Below are positions 24,623-33,476 of a stretch of DNA of 36,700 bases, piece after piece. Source of the DNA: SMWD01 sp002729875. GTDB taxonomy: Bacteria > Pseudomonadota > Gammaproteobacteria > Steroidobacterales > GCA-2729495. Numbering within the stretch: the first letter of the stretch is position 1; every line of letters begins with the position of its first letter. The notes below the pieces were generated by a model. The model was not told the origin of the DNA. It searched no databases and saw only the letters and a program-made list of their open reading frames with translations. The position numbers were made by a program, and so were the translations under genes. The stretch is from the NCBI GenBank assembly GCA_036010905.1, contig DASCMH010000057.1, forward strand, positions 1 to 36,700, in the 5' to 3' direction.

Positions 24623-24633
24623 GAAGATGCGAA

Positions 24634-24661
24634 ATCATACACAAGGCAAGGGCTCCAGCAA
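24634..24661 (-). promoter_or_regulatory. tRNA-Val promoter
   Basis: Read leftward, TTGCTG (24656-24661) and TATGAT (24634-24639) are 16 bp apart, with the tRNA 5' end 12 nt after the -10. Confidence 0.65.
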
Positions 24662-24762
24662 AGTGGCGTGGTGCTAGCAAGCAAACTGGCTCAGAGGCAG
24701 TGGGAATCGCTGCTTAAGCCGCTACCACAGCCTGGGTTTTCCGCTGCGCTGTTTCTACAGCT

Positions 24763-26118
24763 TTATTGATCTTTGAGCAGAGCGAGAATCTCTTCTGTTT
24801 GCCTTGTCATTAACGCCTGGTCACCCCGGGATTCGACATTCAGTCGAATCACCGGTTCCGTATTGGACATGCGCAAATTGAACCGCCAATCCGTGAATTC
24901 AAAACTGAGCCCATCCGTCTCATCCACGTACAATGCATCGGCACCGTAATGTTCACGGATAACCTCCAGCGCTGCGCGAGGATCCGTAAGTTTGCGATTA
25001 ATCTCACCGCTGCACGGGAACAACGCAATTCTGTCGTTAACCAGTTCGGACAGCGGTTTACCGCTGGAGGACAGGATGGCGGCAGCCAGCAGCCATGGAA
25101 TCATGCCACTGTCGGCATACGAGAAATCCCGAAAATAATGGTGCGCGCTCATCTCGCCACCATAGACGGCATCTTCCGAACGCATGCGTTCTTTAATAAA
25201 GGCATGACCCGATTTGCATTGCACGGCGATCCCGCCCTTCTGGGTAACGATCTCCTGAGTATTCCAGGTCAACCGGGGGTCGTAGATAATCTTGCTGCCG
25301 GGCGTGCGGGCCAGCATGGCCGTCGCCAATAGCCCGACGATGTAATAGCCCTCAATAAACCCACCCGTCTCGTCGAACAGGAAGCAACGATCAAAATCAC
25401 CGTCCCAGGCCAGACCCAGATCAGCGCCGGATGCCTTGATCGCATCGATCGTCGCACTACGATTCTCCGGCAGTAACGGATTCGGTATACCGTTTGGAAA
25501 CGTACCATCGGCCTCGTGGTGTATTTTGATAAATTCAAACGGCAGGCTTGGCTCGAGCAGATCGATGATGGCACCGGCGCCGCCATTGCCGGCATTGCAA
25601 ACAATCTTGAGTGGCTTCAGAGCAGCTACGTCCACGTAACTGAGCAAATGCTCAATATAGGCACCGACCACGTCAACTTCCGAGCGAGTACCTGGCTGGT
25701 CTGCAACCGGGAGCTCGCCGGCCAGGATCAGGCTGCGAATCTCCTCAAGACCGGTATCGCCACTGATCGGCCTTGATTCCTCGCGGACAAATTTCATGCC
25801 GTTGTAGTCCATCGGATTATGACTGGCCGTAACCATAATCCCGCCGCTGGCGCCCAGGTGGGCGGTTGCAAAATAAACTTCTTCAGTGCCACAGCGGCCG
25901 ATATCCAGTACATCGACACCCGCTGCCAGCAAACCCTCGGTCAAGGCAGCGACCAGTGCCGGACTGGACAAACGAATATCATGGCCCACAACGACCTTCG
26001 ATGGCTTAAGGAAAGCCGTGTAAGCAAGCCCAATCTGCCGGGCCAGATCTTCGTTCAGTTCATCAGGAACCCGCCCGCGCAGGTCATAGGCCTTAAAGCC
26101 GGCCAATTCACGTGTCAT
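24763..26118 (-). CDS. manB: Phosphomannomutase/phosphoglucomutase
   Basis: Interconverts mannose-6-phosphate and mannose-1-phosphate (often also the glucose phosphates) for GDP-mannose synthesis. The ATG at 26118 has GGAG 9 nt upstream and gives 451 residues (E. coli CpsG 456). It begins MTRELAGFKAYDLRGRVPDE. The phosphoserine S99 is in VTASHNPMDYNGMKF, the metal loop is DGDFDRCF near 242, and the substrate-binding MSNTEPVIRLNVE is near the C-terminus. It is the last gene of the leftward polysaccharide locus, 99 bp after manC. No clear terminator was seen. Confidence 0.94.
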   Translation of the reverse strand: MTRELAGFKAYDLRGRVPDELNEDLARQIGLAYTAFLKPSKVVVGHDIRLSSPALVAALTEGLLAAGVDVLDIGRCGTEEVYFATAHLGASGGIMVTASHNPMDYNGMKFVREESRPISGDTGLEEIRSLILAGELPVADQPGTRSEVDVVGAYIEHLLSYVDVAALKPLKIVCNAGNGGAGAIIDLLEPSLPFEFIKIHHEADGTFPNGIPNPLLPENRSATIDAIKASGADLGLAWDGDFDRCFLFDETGGFIEGYYIVGLLATAMLARTPGSKIIYDPRLTWNTQEIVTQKGGIAVQCKSGHAFIKERMRSEDAVYGGEMSAHHYFRDFSYADSGMIPWLLAAAILSSSGKPLSELVNDRIALFPCSGEINRKLTDPRAALEVIREHYGADALYVDETDGLSFEFTDWRFNLRMSNTEPVIRLNVESRGDQALMTRQTEEILALLKDQ

Positions 26119-26217
26119 CTTGAGAAACTCCGTTGTTACTGTCATCGATAGCGTAGTCAGGCACGCCATTTAAGTTTTTATTCAGTCACCGCGCAGGTTG
26201 GCGCCGATCACAAAATT

Positions 26218-27639
26218 TTAATCTGTTCTGCCTTCACGCCCGTATTTGTCCTCGAAACGCACAATATCATCTTCACCGAGATAATCACCGACCTGAACTT
26301 CAATGATATGCAACAGCTTATCCCCCGGGTTTTCGATGCGGTGTTTGGCACCCACCGGGATATAAGTATGCTCATTGACCTTAAGGTCGAACACCTGGTC
26401 ATCAAGCGTAATCCGCGCGACACCGGCGACCACAACCCAGTGCTCGGCGCGTCGATGATGCAATTGCAGCGACAGGATCGCACCCGGCAGCACGGTCAGT
26501 CTTTTAACCTGAAACCCGTCCGCGTTTTCCAGGCTGTCATAACTACCCCAGGGCCGAAATACTTCCCGCCCAAGCCTGGTTTCCTCACGATCGGAAGACT
26601 CGAGCTCGGCAACAATAGATTTTACGTCCTGCGCGCGACTCTTCGGCGCGACGAGGACCGCATCCTTGGTCTCGACGACGATACAACCATCAAGACCGAC
26701 CGCCGTCACCAGCCTGCTTTCGGATCGGATCAGCGTGTCAGTGCAATCGACGGCGACGACATCACCGGACAACACATTGGCGGCCTGATCCTGTTCGCTC
26801 ACCTCATGCAGGGAGGCCCACGACCCGACGTCGCTCCAGCCTGCAGCAAGCGGCACGACACTCGCCCGGGTGGTTTTTTCCATGACGGCGTAGTCAATCG
26901 AATCGGCGGGACAGGCCATAAAGGCATCGGCCTGCAACTGAACCTCACGTGCACCGGCAGCCGAATCTGCGATGGAGCGTTGGCAGGCTGTGACCATGTC
27001 CGGCGCATGCGTAGTCAGTTCGTCCAGGTAAGCCGCAGCTGAAAACAGAAACATCCCGCTGTTCCAGAAATACTCACCGGACTGAATATAGTGTTGTGCT
27101 GTTGCTAAATCAGGTTTCTCAACAAACCGGTCAACATCGAGTATGTCGCCCTGGGTATTGGCCGCGCGAATATATCCGTACCCGGTTTCGGGCGCAGTCG
27201 GCACGATACCGAAGGTCACCAGTCGACCACTCTCGGCAGCGGGGATAGCCAGTTGAACGGCGCGAATCAGCGCCTCGGTATCGCGGATGACGTGGTCCGC
27301 TGGGAGCACCAGCAGCAGTGTCGATTCGGGTGCGGCCTGCAGCAAAGCCGCAACCGCGACGGCCGGTGCCGTATTGCGGCCCTTGGGCTCCAGGACCAGC
27401 GTCGGTTCAAGGCCGATTTCAGCAAATTGTCGGGCGACCAGAAACCGATGGCCTTCATTGCAGATAACCAGTGGCTCTAGCAACAGTTTTGCCAGACCAC
27501 CCAGTCGGATCACCGTTTCCTGCAGCAACGAATGGCTGCCAACCAGGTTTAACAGTTGCTTGGGATATTGTGAGCGCGACAACGGCCACAGGCGTGAACC
27601 TGAACCACCGCACAATATGACCGGTTGAACTTTCATCAT
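26218..27639 (-). CDS. manC: Mannose-1-phosphate guanylyltransferase/mannose-6-phosphate isomerase
   Basis: Bifunctional type II enzyme. The nucleotidyltransferase domain (about 1-290) makes GDP-mannose and carries LCGGSGSRLWPLSR near residues 10-23 and FVEKPD near 172. The cupin domain (about 350-470) isomerises fructose-6-phosphate to mannose-6-phosphate (FRPWGSYDSL, LQLHHRRAEHWVVV, PVGAKHRIEN). The 473-residue length is standard for ManC/AlgA. Two adjacent ATGs (27639 and 27636) could start it. It lies 50 bp after ugd and before manB, so GDP-mannose supply is encoded in one stretch. Confidence 0.95.
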   Translation of the reverse strand: MMKVQPVILCGGSGSRLWPLSRSQYPKQLLNLVGSHSLLQETVIRLGGLAKLLLEPLVICNEGHRFLVARQFAEIGLEPTLVLEPKGRNTAPAVAVAALLQAAPESTLLLVLPADHVIRDTEALIRAVQLAIPAAESGRLVTFGIVPTAPETGYGYIRAANTQGDILDVDRFVEKPDLATAQHYIQSGEYFWNSGMFLFSAAAYLDELTTHAPDMVTACQRSIADSAAGAREVQLQADAFMACPADSIDYAVMEKTTRASVVPLAAGWSDVGSWASLHEVSEQDQAANVLSGDVVAVDCTDTLIRSESRLVTAVGLDGCIVVETKDAVLVAPKSRAQDVKSIVAELESSDREETRLGREVFRPWGSYDSLENADGFQVKRLTVLPGAILSLQLHHRRAEHWVVVAGVARITLDDQVFDLKVNEHTYIPVGAKHRIENPGDKLLHIIEVQVGDYLGEDDIVRFEDKYGREGRTD

Positions 27640-27689
27640 CTCAACGGTTCTCTCATTGAAATCCGAACTGCCTGATTACCTGCCAGGAG

Positions 27690-29033
27690 TTACCCGGCAG
27701 GCTGCCCTACCCGCGGCCGACCGATGGCGTAATACACAAAGCCCTGCTCAAGCATGGTTTCAGAATCGTAAATATTACGGCCATCAAAAATGGTCGGCTG
27801 GCTGAGCCTGGCGCGCAGCAACTCGAAATTAAGACTGCGAAACTCCTGCCATTCAGTCACCACTGCCAGTGCATCAGCTCCTGTAAGCGCTTCATCAGCT
27901 GTATCGCACAACACAAGATCATCACGGTCAGCAAAAATTCTTTGTGTCTCGGCCATTGCCGCCGGATCAAAAGCACGCACCTTGCCACCCGCCGCCCAGA
28001 TCTGTTCCAGCAATACACAGCTTGGCGCTTCGCGCATGTCATCCGTTTTCGGCTTAAAGGCCAGACCCCAGAGTGCAATCGTCTTTCCCGCAAGGCTGGC
28101 GCCGAAATGCTTGAGGATCTTGTTGCCGAGCACACGCTTCTGGCGGTTATTGACATTCTCGACGGACCGAATCAACTCTGCGTCATAACCAACCAGGCCG
28201 GCAGAATGGGCCAGCGCCGTAACGTCTTTCGGAAAACAGGATCCACCGTAGCCAATACCCGGGTAAATAAATTCATAGCCAACCCGTGGATCAGAGCCGA
28301 TACCGATGCGGACCTGTTCAATATCCGCACCATACAGATCGGCAATATTGGAAAGCTCGTTCATGAAACTGATCTTGGTGGCCAACATCGCGTTGGCTGC
28401 ATACTTGGTCAACTCAGCAGACGGAATATCCATCAGTATCAGCTTGTCGTGATTGCGGTTGAACGGCTTGTACAACTTCTTAATATACCGGGCCGTTTTA
28501 TCGCTGTCGGTGCCGACAATGATGCGGTCCGGCTTGAGAAAATCACTGATTGCCGCCCCTTCTTTGAGAAACTCGGGGTTAGATACCACGTCATAATCGA
28601 TCTGAACACCTCGCCCCGCCAGCACCTCTGCCACGGCATCATGCACCTTGATGGCAGTACCAACCGGCACGGTGGATTTGTCGACAATGATTTTATAATC
28701 ATCCATGTGCTCGCCAATCGCGCGGGCGACCGCAAGCACATATTGAAGGTCTGCAGAACCGTCCTCATCAGGCGGGGTGCCGACCGCAATCATCTGGAAC
28801 AAACCGTGTTGCACGCCCACTGCAACATCAGTCGTAAAGGTCAGTCGCCCGGCAGCACAATTCCTGCTGACGATCCCGGCCAGGCCCGGTTCATGAATCG
28901 GAATCTCGCCCTGTTGCAATAACGCGATCTTGTCGGCATCGATATCGACGCAAACGACCTGGTTGCCCGCGTCAGCCATACAGGCACCGGTAACAAGGCC
29001 TACGTATCCCGACCCGTGGATGGTTAAATTCAT
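27690..29033 (-). CDS. ugd: UDP-glucose 6-dehydrogenase
   Basis: Oxidises UDP-glucose to UDP-glucuronate in two NAD-dependent steps. The 447 residues start MNLTIHGSGYVGLVTGACM with the Rossmann motif GSGYVG (7-12). VGTPPDEDG and STVPVGT follow, and the catalytic cysteine C266 lies in GYGGSCFPKDV. It lies between the dehydratase gene and manC on the same strand, and gives the polysaccharide an acidic sugar precursor. No clear ribosome binding site precedes the ATG at 29033. Confidence 0.95.
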   Translation of the reverse strand: MNLTIHGSGYVGLVTGACMADAGNQVVCVDIDADKIALLQQGEIPIHEPGLAGIVSRNCAAGRLTFTTDVAVGVQHGLFQMIAVGTPPDEDGSADLQYVLAVARAIGEHMDDYKIIVDKSTVPVGTAIKVHDAVAEVLAGRGVQIDYDVVSNPEFLKEGAAISDFLKPDRIIVGTDSDKTARYIKKLYKPFNRNHDKLILMDIPSAELTKYAANAMLATKISFMNELSNIADLYGADIEQVRIGIGSDPRVGYEFIYPGIGYGGSCFPKDVTALAHSAGLVGYDAELIRSVENVNNRQKRVLGNKILKHFGASLAGKTIALWGLAFKPKTDDMREAPSCVLLEQIWAAGGKVRAFDPAAMAETQRIFADRDDLVLCDTADEALTGADALAVVTEWQEFRSLNFELLRARLSQPTIFDGRNIYDSETMLEQGFVYYAIGRPRVGQPAG

Positions 29034-29228
29034 TGTTGTATCAATGGCTCACGATGGAGAAACATCGCAAGATTAATGGGTCTATGGCCGGATTGGAACG
29101 GGTAGCGTCACGCATTCGCTGAAAATAGCTGCCAAAATCGGTTGTTTGCCGTGAAAATCTGCCCGGATGGCGATAATTATGCCGATTGCACTGCGGCTAC
29201 CTGCCCCGAAACAGGGCAGGAAAGGTTT
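29034..29228 (-). other. Gap between dehydratase and ugd with a hairpin
   Basis: A perfect 7-bp stem, CCTGCCC/GGGCAGG (29200-29220, 7-nt loop), lies just after the dehydratase stop. It has no T-run on the leftward side, so it may attenuate or stabilise the mRNA rather than terminate it. No gene or convincing promoter was seen in the remaining sequence. Confidence 0.35.
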
Positions 29229-31214
29229 TTAGCTGCTGCCAGTCGGGCGGCGGGAGTCGATCGGGGTCACCACGGATTGCGGTGCTGCGGTAAACTCGCC
29301 GCCTTGATCACCGTGCTGGGCCTGCCAGACCAGGTCGTCAATACCGTTGTTCGGCTGATAGCCGCTGACACTACTCAGCAGGATGTCCCTGGCCTGCTCA
29401 CAATCAAACCGTTTAATGGCTGCAAGCAGGCCGTCAAGATGTGCCTGTAGTTGCTCCCACGGTAATGACTCTTCCATGGCCCGCATGATCATCGGATGCT
29501 CTGTGCCCTGCACATTACTACCGATTAGCAGTTCCTCATAAAGCTTTTCGGCCGGCCGCAAGCCGATATATTCAATCGCTATATCGCCTTCCGGCTCCTC
29601 TTCATCACGTACCGTCAGCCCCATCAGGTGAATCATGCGCTGGGCCAGATCCCTGATATGTACGGGTTGGCCCATATCCAGCACGAATACATCGCCGCCC
29701 TCGCCCATCGAACCGGCCTGAATCACCAGTTGAGCCGCTTCCGGGATGGTCATGAAGTAACGAATGATCTCCGGATGCGTGACCGTCACCGGCCCGCCAC
29801 GACGAATCTGGTCGCGGAACAACGGCACGACCGAACCGGAAGAGGCCAGCACATTACCGAACCGGACCATGCAAAAGCGGGTGCCGACATTACGCTGATG
29901 CAAGCCCTGCAGTACCAGCTCGGCTAAACGTTTTGTCGCACCCATAACGTTGGTCGGCGATACCGCTTTATCGGTAGACACCAGCACAAAGGTTTCCACA
30001 CCGGACGCCTGCGCCGCCTGTGCAGTATGCAAGGTACCGAAGATATTGTTGTGCACGCCCTCGACCATGTTGTGTTCAACCATTGGCACATGCTTATAGG
30101 CCGCAGCGTGATAGACGGTTTGCACCTTGAAAGTCTCAAAAATAACCTGCACACGTGCCCGATGGTGGGCAGAAGCCAGCAGCGGGACCAATTCGACCTT
30201 GAGCTCGTCGCGCTCGATAATCTGGCGCATTTCCCGGTCTGCCTCATACAAAACAGCCTCGGAAATCTCCAGCAACACCAGCCGACGGGGCTGCAGCTGC
30301 AGGATCTGCCGACACAACTCCGAACCAATCGAGCCTCCGGCCCCGGTCACGGCAACAGACTTGTCTCGTATACACGCATCCAACAATTTCTCATTCGGCG
30401 CTATCGAATTACGACCGAGCAAATCGCCGACATCGACGTCACGGATCTCATCAACCCGCGCGTGGCCGGCCACGATATCGGTAATATCCGGTATTGTCTG
30501 AACCCGAACTGCGGCACTCTCGAGATTGTTGATGATCTGCCGACGTTTCCAGCGCGAAACAGACGGCAATGCCAGCAGGACCCGGGTAACCCCAAATTCG
30601 CTGACCAGCTGAGACAACGCATCAGGGCTATACACCTGCAGGCCGTTGATCGAGCGTCCCTGCAACGCCAGGCTGTCGTCAAGATAGGCAACCGGGGCAA
30701 ACTTCTCCCCACCTGCCAAAGCAGTCACAAGATTAACGCCTGCCTCACCGGCCCCATAAACCGCGACGCGCTCACCAACGCTATGGGCACGCATCAGGTA
30801 GGTCCGCATCACAAACCGGCTACCAACAATCCCCAGCAGAGCGAAGGCCCAGAAGACCAGGGTCGTGGAAAATATAACGGCGGCCGAATCCAGGCCGATC
30901 ACGAAACTCACCCCGGCCAACAGCAAGGTCACAATCGACACACTGCGCAGAACGCCAAAGATCATCTGCACGCCGACGAAACGGATAATGGCCCGGTACA
31001 GACCCTGCTGGATAAACACCGGCAGGGCGATGACAACGGTCGCCAGAAACAATAAAGCCCGCTCAGAAATTGCGCTAACCGCTTGATCGTTAAAGAGAAT
31101 AATTGTTCCGGCGAGAGCCGTTAACAAGACCGAGATATCGGAAAGAATTGCGATGGCCTGCTTCGTACGCCGCGATAGCTGCACCAGTCGAATTTGCAGG
31201 TTAGTGGCAATCAT
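29229..31214 (-). CDS. Membrane NDP-sugar 4,6-dehydratase (WbpM/PglF/CapD family)
   Basis: Predicted to convert UDP-GlcNAc to UDP-4-keto-6-deoxy-GlcNAc. The ATG at 31214 was preferred to an upstream TTG because GGGG lies about 8 nt before it; the product has 661 residues. Four hydrophobic segments (about 22-130) are followed by a CoA-binding-like Rossmann domain (VYGAGEAG near 152-159). The SDR domain has VTGAGGSIGSELCRQ near 288 and LVSTDKAVSPTNVMGATKR. There M424 replaces the usual tyrosine beside K428, the SMK triad known from WbpM. The DegT aminotransferase and phosphoglycosyl transferase upstream complete a bacillosamine-like set. Confidence 0.92.
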   Translation of the reverse strand: MIATNLQIRLVQLSRRTKQAIAILSDISVLLTALAGTIILFNDQAVSAISERALLFLATVVIALPVFIQQGLYRAIIRFVGVQMIFGVLRSVSIVTLLLAGVSFVIGLDSAAVIFSTTLVFWAFALLGIVGSRFVMRTYLMRAHSVGERVAVYGAGEAGVNLVTALAGGEKFAPVAYLDDSLALQGRSINGLQVYSPDALSQLVSEFGVTRVLLALPSVSRWKRRQIINNLESAAVRVQTIPDITDIVAGHARVDEIRDVDVGDLLGRNSIAPNEKLLDACIRDKSVAVTGAGGSIGSELCRQILQLQPRRLVLLEISEAVLYEADREMRQIIERDELKVELVPLLASAHHRARVQVIFETFKVQTVYHAAAYKHVPMVEHNMVEGVHNNIFGTLHTAQAAQASGVETFVLVSTDKAVSPTNVMGATKRLAELVLQGLHQRNVGTRFCMVRFGNVLASSGSVVPLFRDQIRRGGPVTVTHPEIIRYFMTIPEAAQLVIQAGSMGEGGDVFVLDMGQPVHIRDLAQRMIHLMGLTVRDEEEPEGDIAIEYIGLRPAEKLYEELLIGSNVQGTEHPMIMRAMEESLPWEQLQAHLDGLLAAIKRFDCEQARDILLSSVSGYQPNNGIDDLVWQAQHGDQGGEFTAAPQSVVTPIDSRRPTGSS

Positions 31215-31393
31215 CTGGAATCGCCCCGATGCTTTGGGCAATTAAAGCTTAATGCCTGATCATTCATTCCCACTTGGCTCCCAGAATTCGTATCGCCCAA
31301 TATATGGTCCCACTCCAGAGTCAGCCAGTACTGTAATTTCCTGAACCAATCTCATCCATAAAGAACGGTTGGAAGCATCTGTCGTTGACACGC

Positions 31394-31399
31394 ATTATA
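31394..31399 (-). promoter_or_regulatory. Possible dehydratase promoter -10
   Basis: A perfect TATAAT, read leftward, lies in an AT-rich stretch about 180 nt before the dehydratase ATG, without a good -35. It could drive the dehydratase-ugd-manC-manB segment separately from the upstream genes. Confidence 0.3.
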
Positions 31400-31426
31400 C
31401 GCAAATATCAAAAAACGAGAAATGAT

Positions 31427-31630
31427 TTATATGCCCGCTGCTGCCATCACAGTCATCATTGCGTCGACTATTTGCTCAATACTGAAACATGGGATGACCT
31501 CAGGCAGGTTCTGCTCCCGCACGATATCCCCTAACCATTAAACCAATACACACACGACAATTGATGCTGCAATCAGTATTTGATTATACCTGTGGAAATC
31601 GATCCGCAGTGTATCTTTGTCTGCCTGAGT
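31427..31630 (-). pseudogene. Probable decayed gene fragment between degT and dehydratase genes
   Basis: The 418-bp gap between the aminotransferase and dehydratase genes contains one frame that looks coding but has no start codon and is broken by a TAA at 31538-31540. Before the stop it has a hydrophobic run (QILIAASIVVCVLV). After it 36 codons follow, beginning WLGDIVREQNLPEVIPCFS and ending at a TAA at 31427-31429. The second part has the amphipathic look of a real protein C-terminus. The family was not recognised. It may be the remnant of a sugar-modifying gene lost from the cluster, or chance. The rest of the gap holds nothing recognised beyond the -10 noted nearby. Confidence 0.35.
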
Positions 31631-31632
31631 GG

Positions 31633-32844
31633 TTAATGACAGGCTCGCCCGATAACATCGATCAGCGTGTCAGCTGCCAGATCCATATGTCGCGATGACA
31701 GGGCCGGGTCAACCCGAAACATAAGACTCGTTTCACCTAGATGACGGGCAACCGGTAAATAATCAGCCGGGGCGATATCCAGATTCATAAACGCCTGCTC
31801 AAGATAAACCTCAGGGCAAATACCACTGCCGCACGGAACGCCATATCCGTTCAATTCAGACAAAATCCTGTCACGTGACCAGCCGCTATTCAGCTCTTCA
31901 GTCTTTATGAACACATAGCACTTGTAGAAAGCATGCAAATAACCCACCGGTACTCGAGGCAATCGTAAACTCTCCTGCTCGCCCAATCGATCGAACAAGA
32001 CAGCAGCATTGCGATTGCGTTGTGTAACCGCATCATCCAGTCCGGCCAGTTGGATACGCCCGATTGCCGACTGGAACTCCGTCAAGCGAAGATTAGTACC
32101 GACAGATTCATGTACCCAGCGGAACTTGGAACCATTCATCGGCCGGGACATCGCACCACGACTCTTGCCGTGATCCTTAAACGACCAGCAGCGTTCTGCC
32201 AGGCCTTCTCGGTTTGTAACAATCATGCCGCCTTCACCGCCGGTCGTCATGATCTTGTCCTGACAGAAAGAAAAAGTGGCTATATCGCCCCAGGCACCAA
32301 CTTTTTGATCATTAATCGACGCACCATGCGCCTGTGCACAGTCCTCAATGACAACCAACCCATGTTTTCGGGCGTAAGCGCAGATTCCAGGCAGGTCACA
32401 CGGCCATCCAGCCAGATGCACGACGAGAATCGCGGCCGTGTGCGCAGTCAGAACATTGCTGATCGTATCTGCTGTAATATTCTGTGAAGATTCATCGACA
32501 TCGGCAAAGACTGGTTTCAGGCCAGCCAGGACAATTTCACTGACTGTTGCCACGAACGTGCGGGGCGTAACAATAACCTCTGCTCCCGGCGGAAGGTCTA
32601 GCGACCGAAGTGCCGCGCCCAGTGCAGTCGAACCGTTACTGACTGCAATGGCGTGCTCCACGCCGATGTAGGCGGCAAATTCCTGTTCAAACTGCCGACC
32701 TTCTGTTCCGGTCCAATAGTTGACACAACCTGATTGCAGCACGCTGGCAACTGCATCAAGCTCATCCTGCGTGTATACGGGCCAACCTGGAAACGATACG
32801 GTTTTCACGGTATTGGGCATTGGTGAGGCGGACTTGATAGTCAT
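31633..32844 (-). CDS. DegT/DnrJ/EryC1/StrS sugar aminotransferase
   Basis: PLP enzyme predicted to aminate a keto-sugar nucleotide, most likely at C4 of the dehydratase product. The ATG at 32844 overlaps the stop of the phosphoglycosyl transferase gene as ATGA; upstream in-frame sequence was excluded. Of 403 residues, VSNGSTALGAAL binds the cofactor phosphate, IEDCAQAHGA carries the pyridine-contacting aspartate, and FSFCQDKIMTTGGEGG has the Schiff-base lysine K197. The GTNLRLTEFQSAIGRIQL motif is typical of the family. Regiochemistry cannot be read from sequence. Confidence 0.9.
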   Translation of the reverse strand: MTIKSASPMPNTVKTVSFPGWPVYTQDELDAVASVLQSGCVNYWTGTEGRQFEQEFAAYIGVEHAIAVSNGSTALGAALRSLDLPPGAEVIVTPRTFVATVSEIVLAGLKPVFADVDESSQNITADTISNVLTAHTAAILVVHLAGWPCDLPGICAYARKHGLVVIEDCAQAHGASINDQKVGAWGDIATFSFCQDKIMTTGGEGGMIVTNREGLAERCWSFKDHGKSRGAMSRPMNGSKFRWVHESVGTNLRLTEFQSAIGRIQLAGLDDAVTQRNRNAAVLFDRLGEQESLRLPRVPVGYLHAFYKCYVFIKTEELNSGWSRDRILSELNGYGVPCGSGICPEVYLEQAFMNLDIAPADYLPVARHLGETSLMFRVDPALSSRHMDLAADTLIDVIGRACH

Positions 32845-33476
32845 GACTCGGTCGCGGGGAAAAGGGTGACGCAAATATACCGGAGGTCTGCTGAAAAAGA
32901 ATAATTTTCCACGTAACACCGATTAATACGAACTTTATCGGGGAAAATCACCTCATCATTAAACTGTTTTGGGTTTTGCTGCTCGACGAGCAACTGCTCC
33001 TCCTTACGGTACTTAATCGTCGCCGGACCCGTGATTCCTGGCCTCACACTCAGGATGATGCCATCACCGCCTGTGAGCTTATCCATGTATTCTGGCACAT
33101 CCGGCCGCGGACCAACAAAACTCATATCCCCACGTAAAATATTAATTAACTGCGGCAACTCATCCAATTTTGTTTTTCTAAGAAACCCACCAAAGCGCGT
33201 AATTCTCGGGTCGTGTGCAGTCGTCACCGTGGTTGTAATTTTATCGGAGACCTGCATTGTTCTTATTTTCATTACATTAAAATGTTTCCCATACAAACCG
33301 ACGCGCCGTTGCCGAAAGATTCCCGAATGACCTGTGTCGAGACGTGCAGATATAATTGCCGGTATCATCAGCCAACTCAAAATGATCAGCCCCGCGGCGG
33401 AGAAAAGTATATCGAATGATCTTTTGATAACTCGCTGAACTGATGTCAGACCAATCGAAACCGGTTCCATCGTCAT
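32841..33476 (-). CDS. Initiating phosphoglycosyl transferase (bacterial sugar transferase)
   Basis: Small monotopic enzyme that transfers a sugar phosphate to undecaprenyl phosphate to start the repeat unit. The 211 residues are the catalytic-core form without the large N-terminal membrane domain of WcaJ/WbaP. One re-entrant hydrophobic segment (about 19-42, after KRSFDILFS) is followed by FRQRRVGLYG and KIRTM. The catalytic D105-E106 are in TKLDELPQL, with RGDMSFVGPRPDVPEY after them. This compact form resembles PglC, fitting a diacetamido-bacillosamine-like first sugar. Both ends overlap neighbours by 4 bp, so it is translationally coupled to the sulfotransferase before it and the aminotransferase after it. 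Confidence 0.93.
   Translation of the reverse strand: MTMEPVSIGLTSVQRVIKRSFDILFSAAGLIILSWLMIPAIISARLDTGHSGIFRQRRVGLYGKHFNVMKIRTMQVSDKITTTVTTAHDPRITRFGGFLRKTKLDELPQLINILRGDMSFVGPRPDVPEYMDKLTGGDGIILSVRPGITGPATIKYRKEEQLLVEQQNPKQFNDEVIFPDKVRINRCYVENYSFSADLRYICVTLFPATES

Noticed and set aside
27942..28922. Long rightward open frame opposite ugd
   Set aside because: It mirrors the codon pattern of ugd, whose motifs are complete, and its translation shows no family features.
29200..29220. Intrinsic terminator after the dehydratase gene
   Set aside because: The stem is good, but no T-run follows on the leftward strand.
30027..31055. Long rightward open frame opposite the dehydratase
   Set aside because: It is a shadow of a clear WbpM-type gene, with composition dominated by Gln/Asn/His/Arg as expected from antisense reading.
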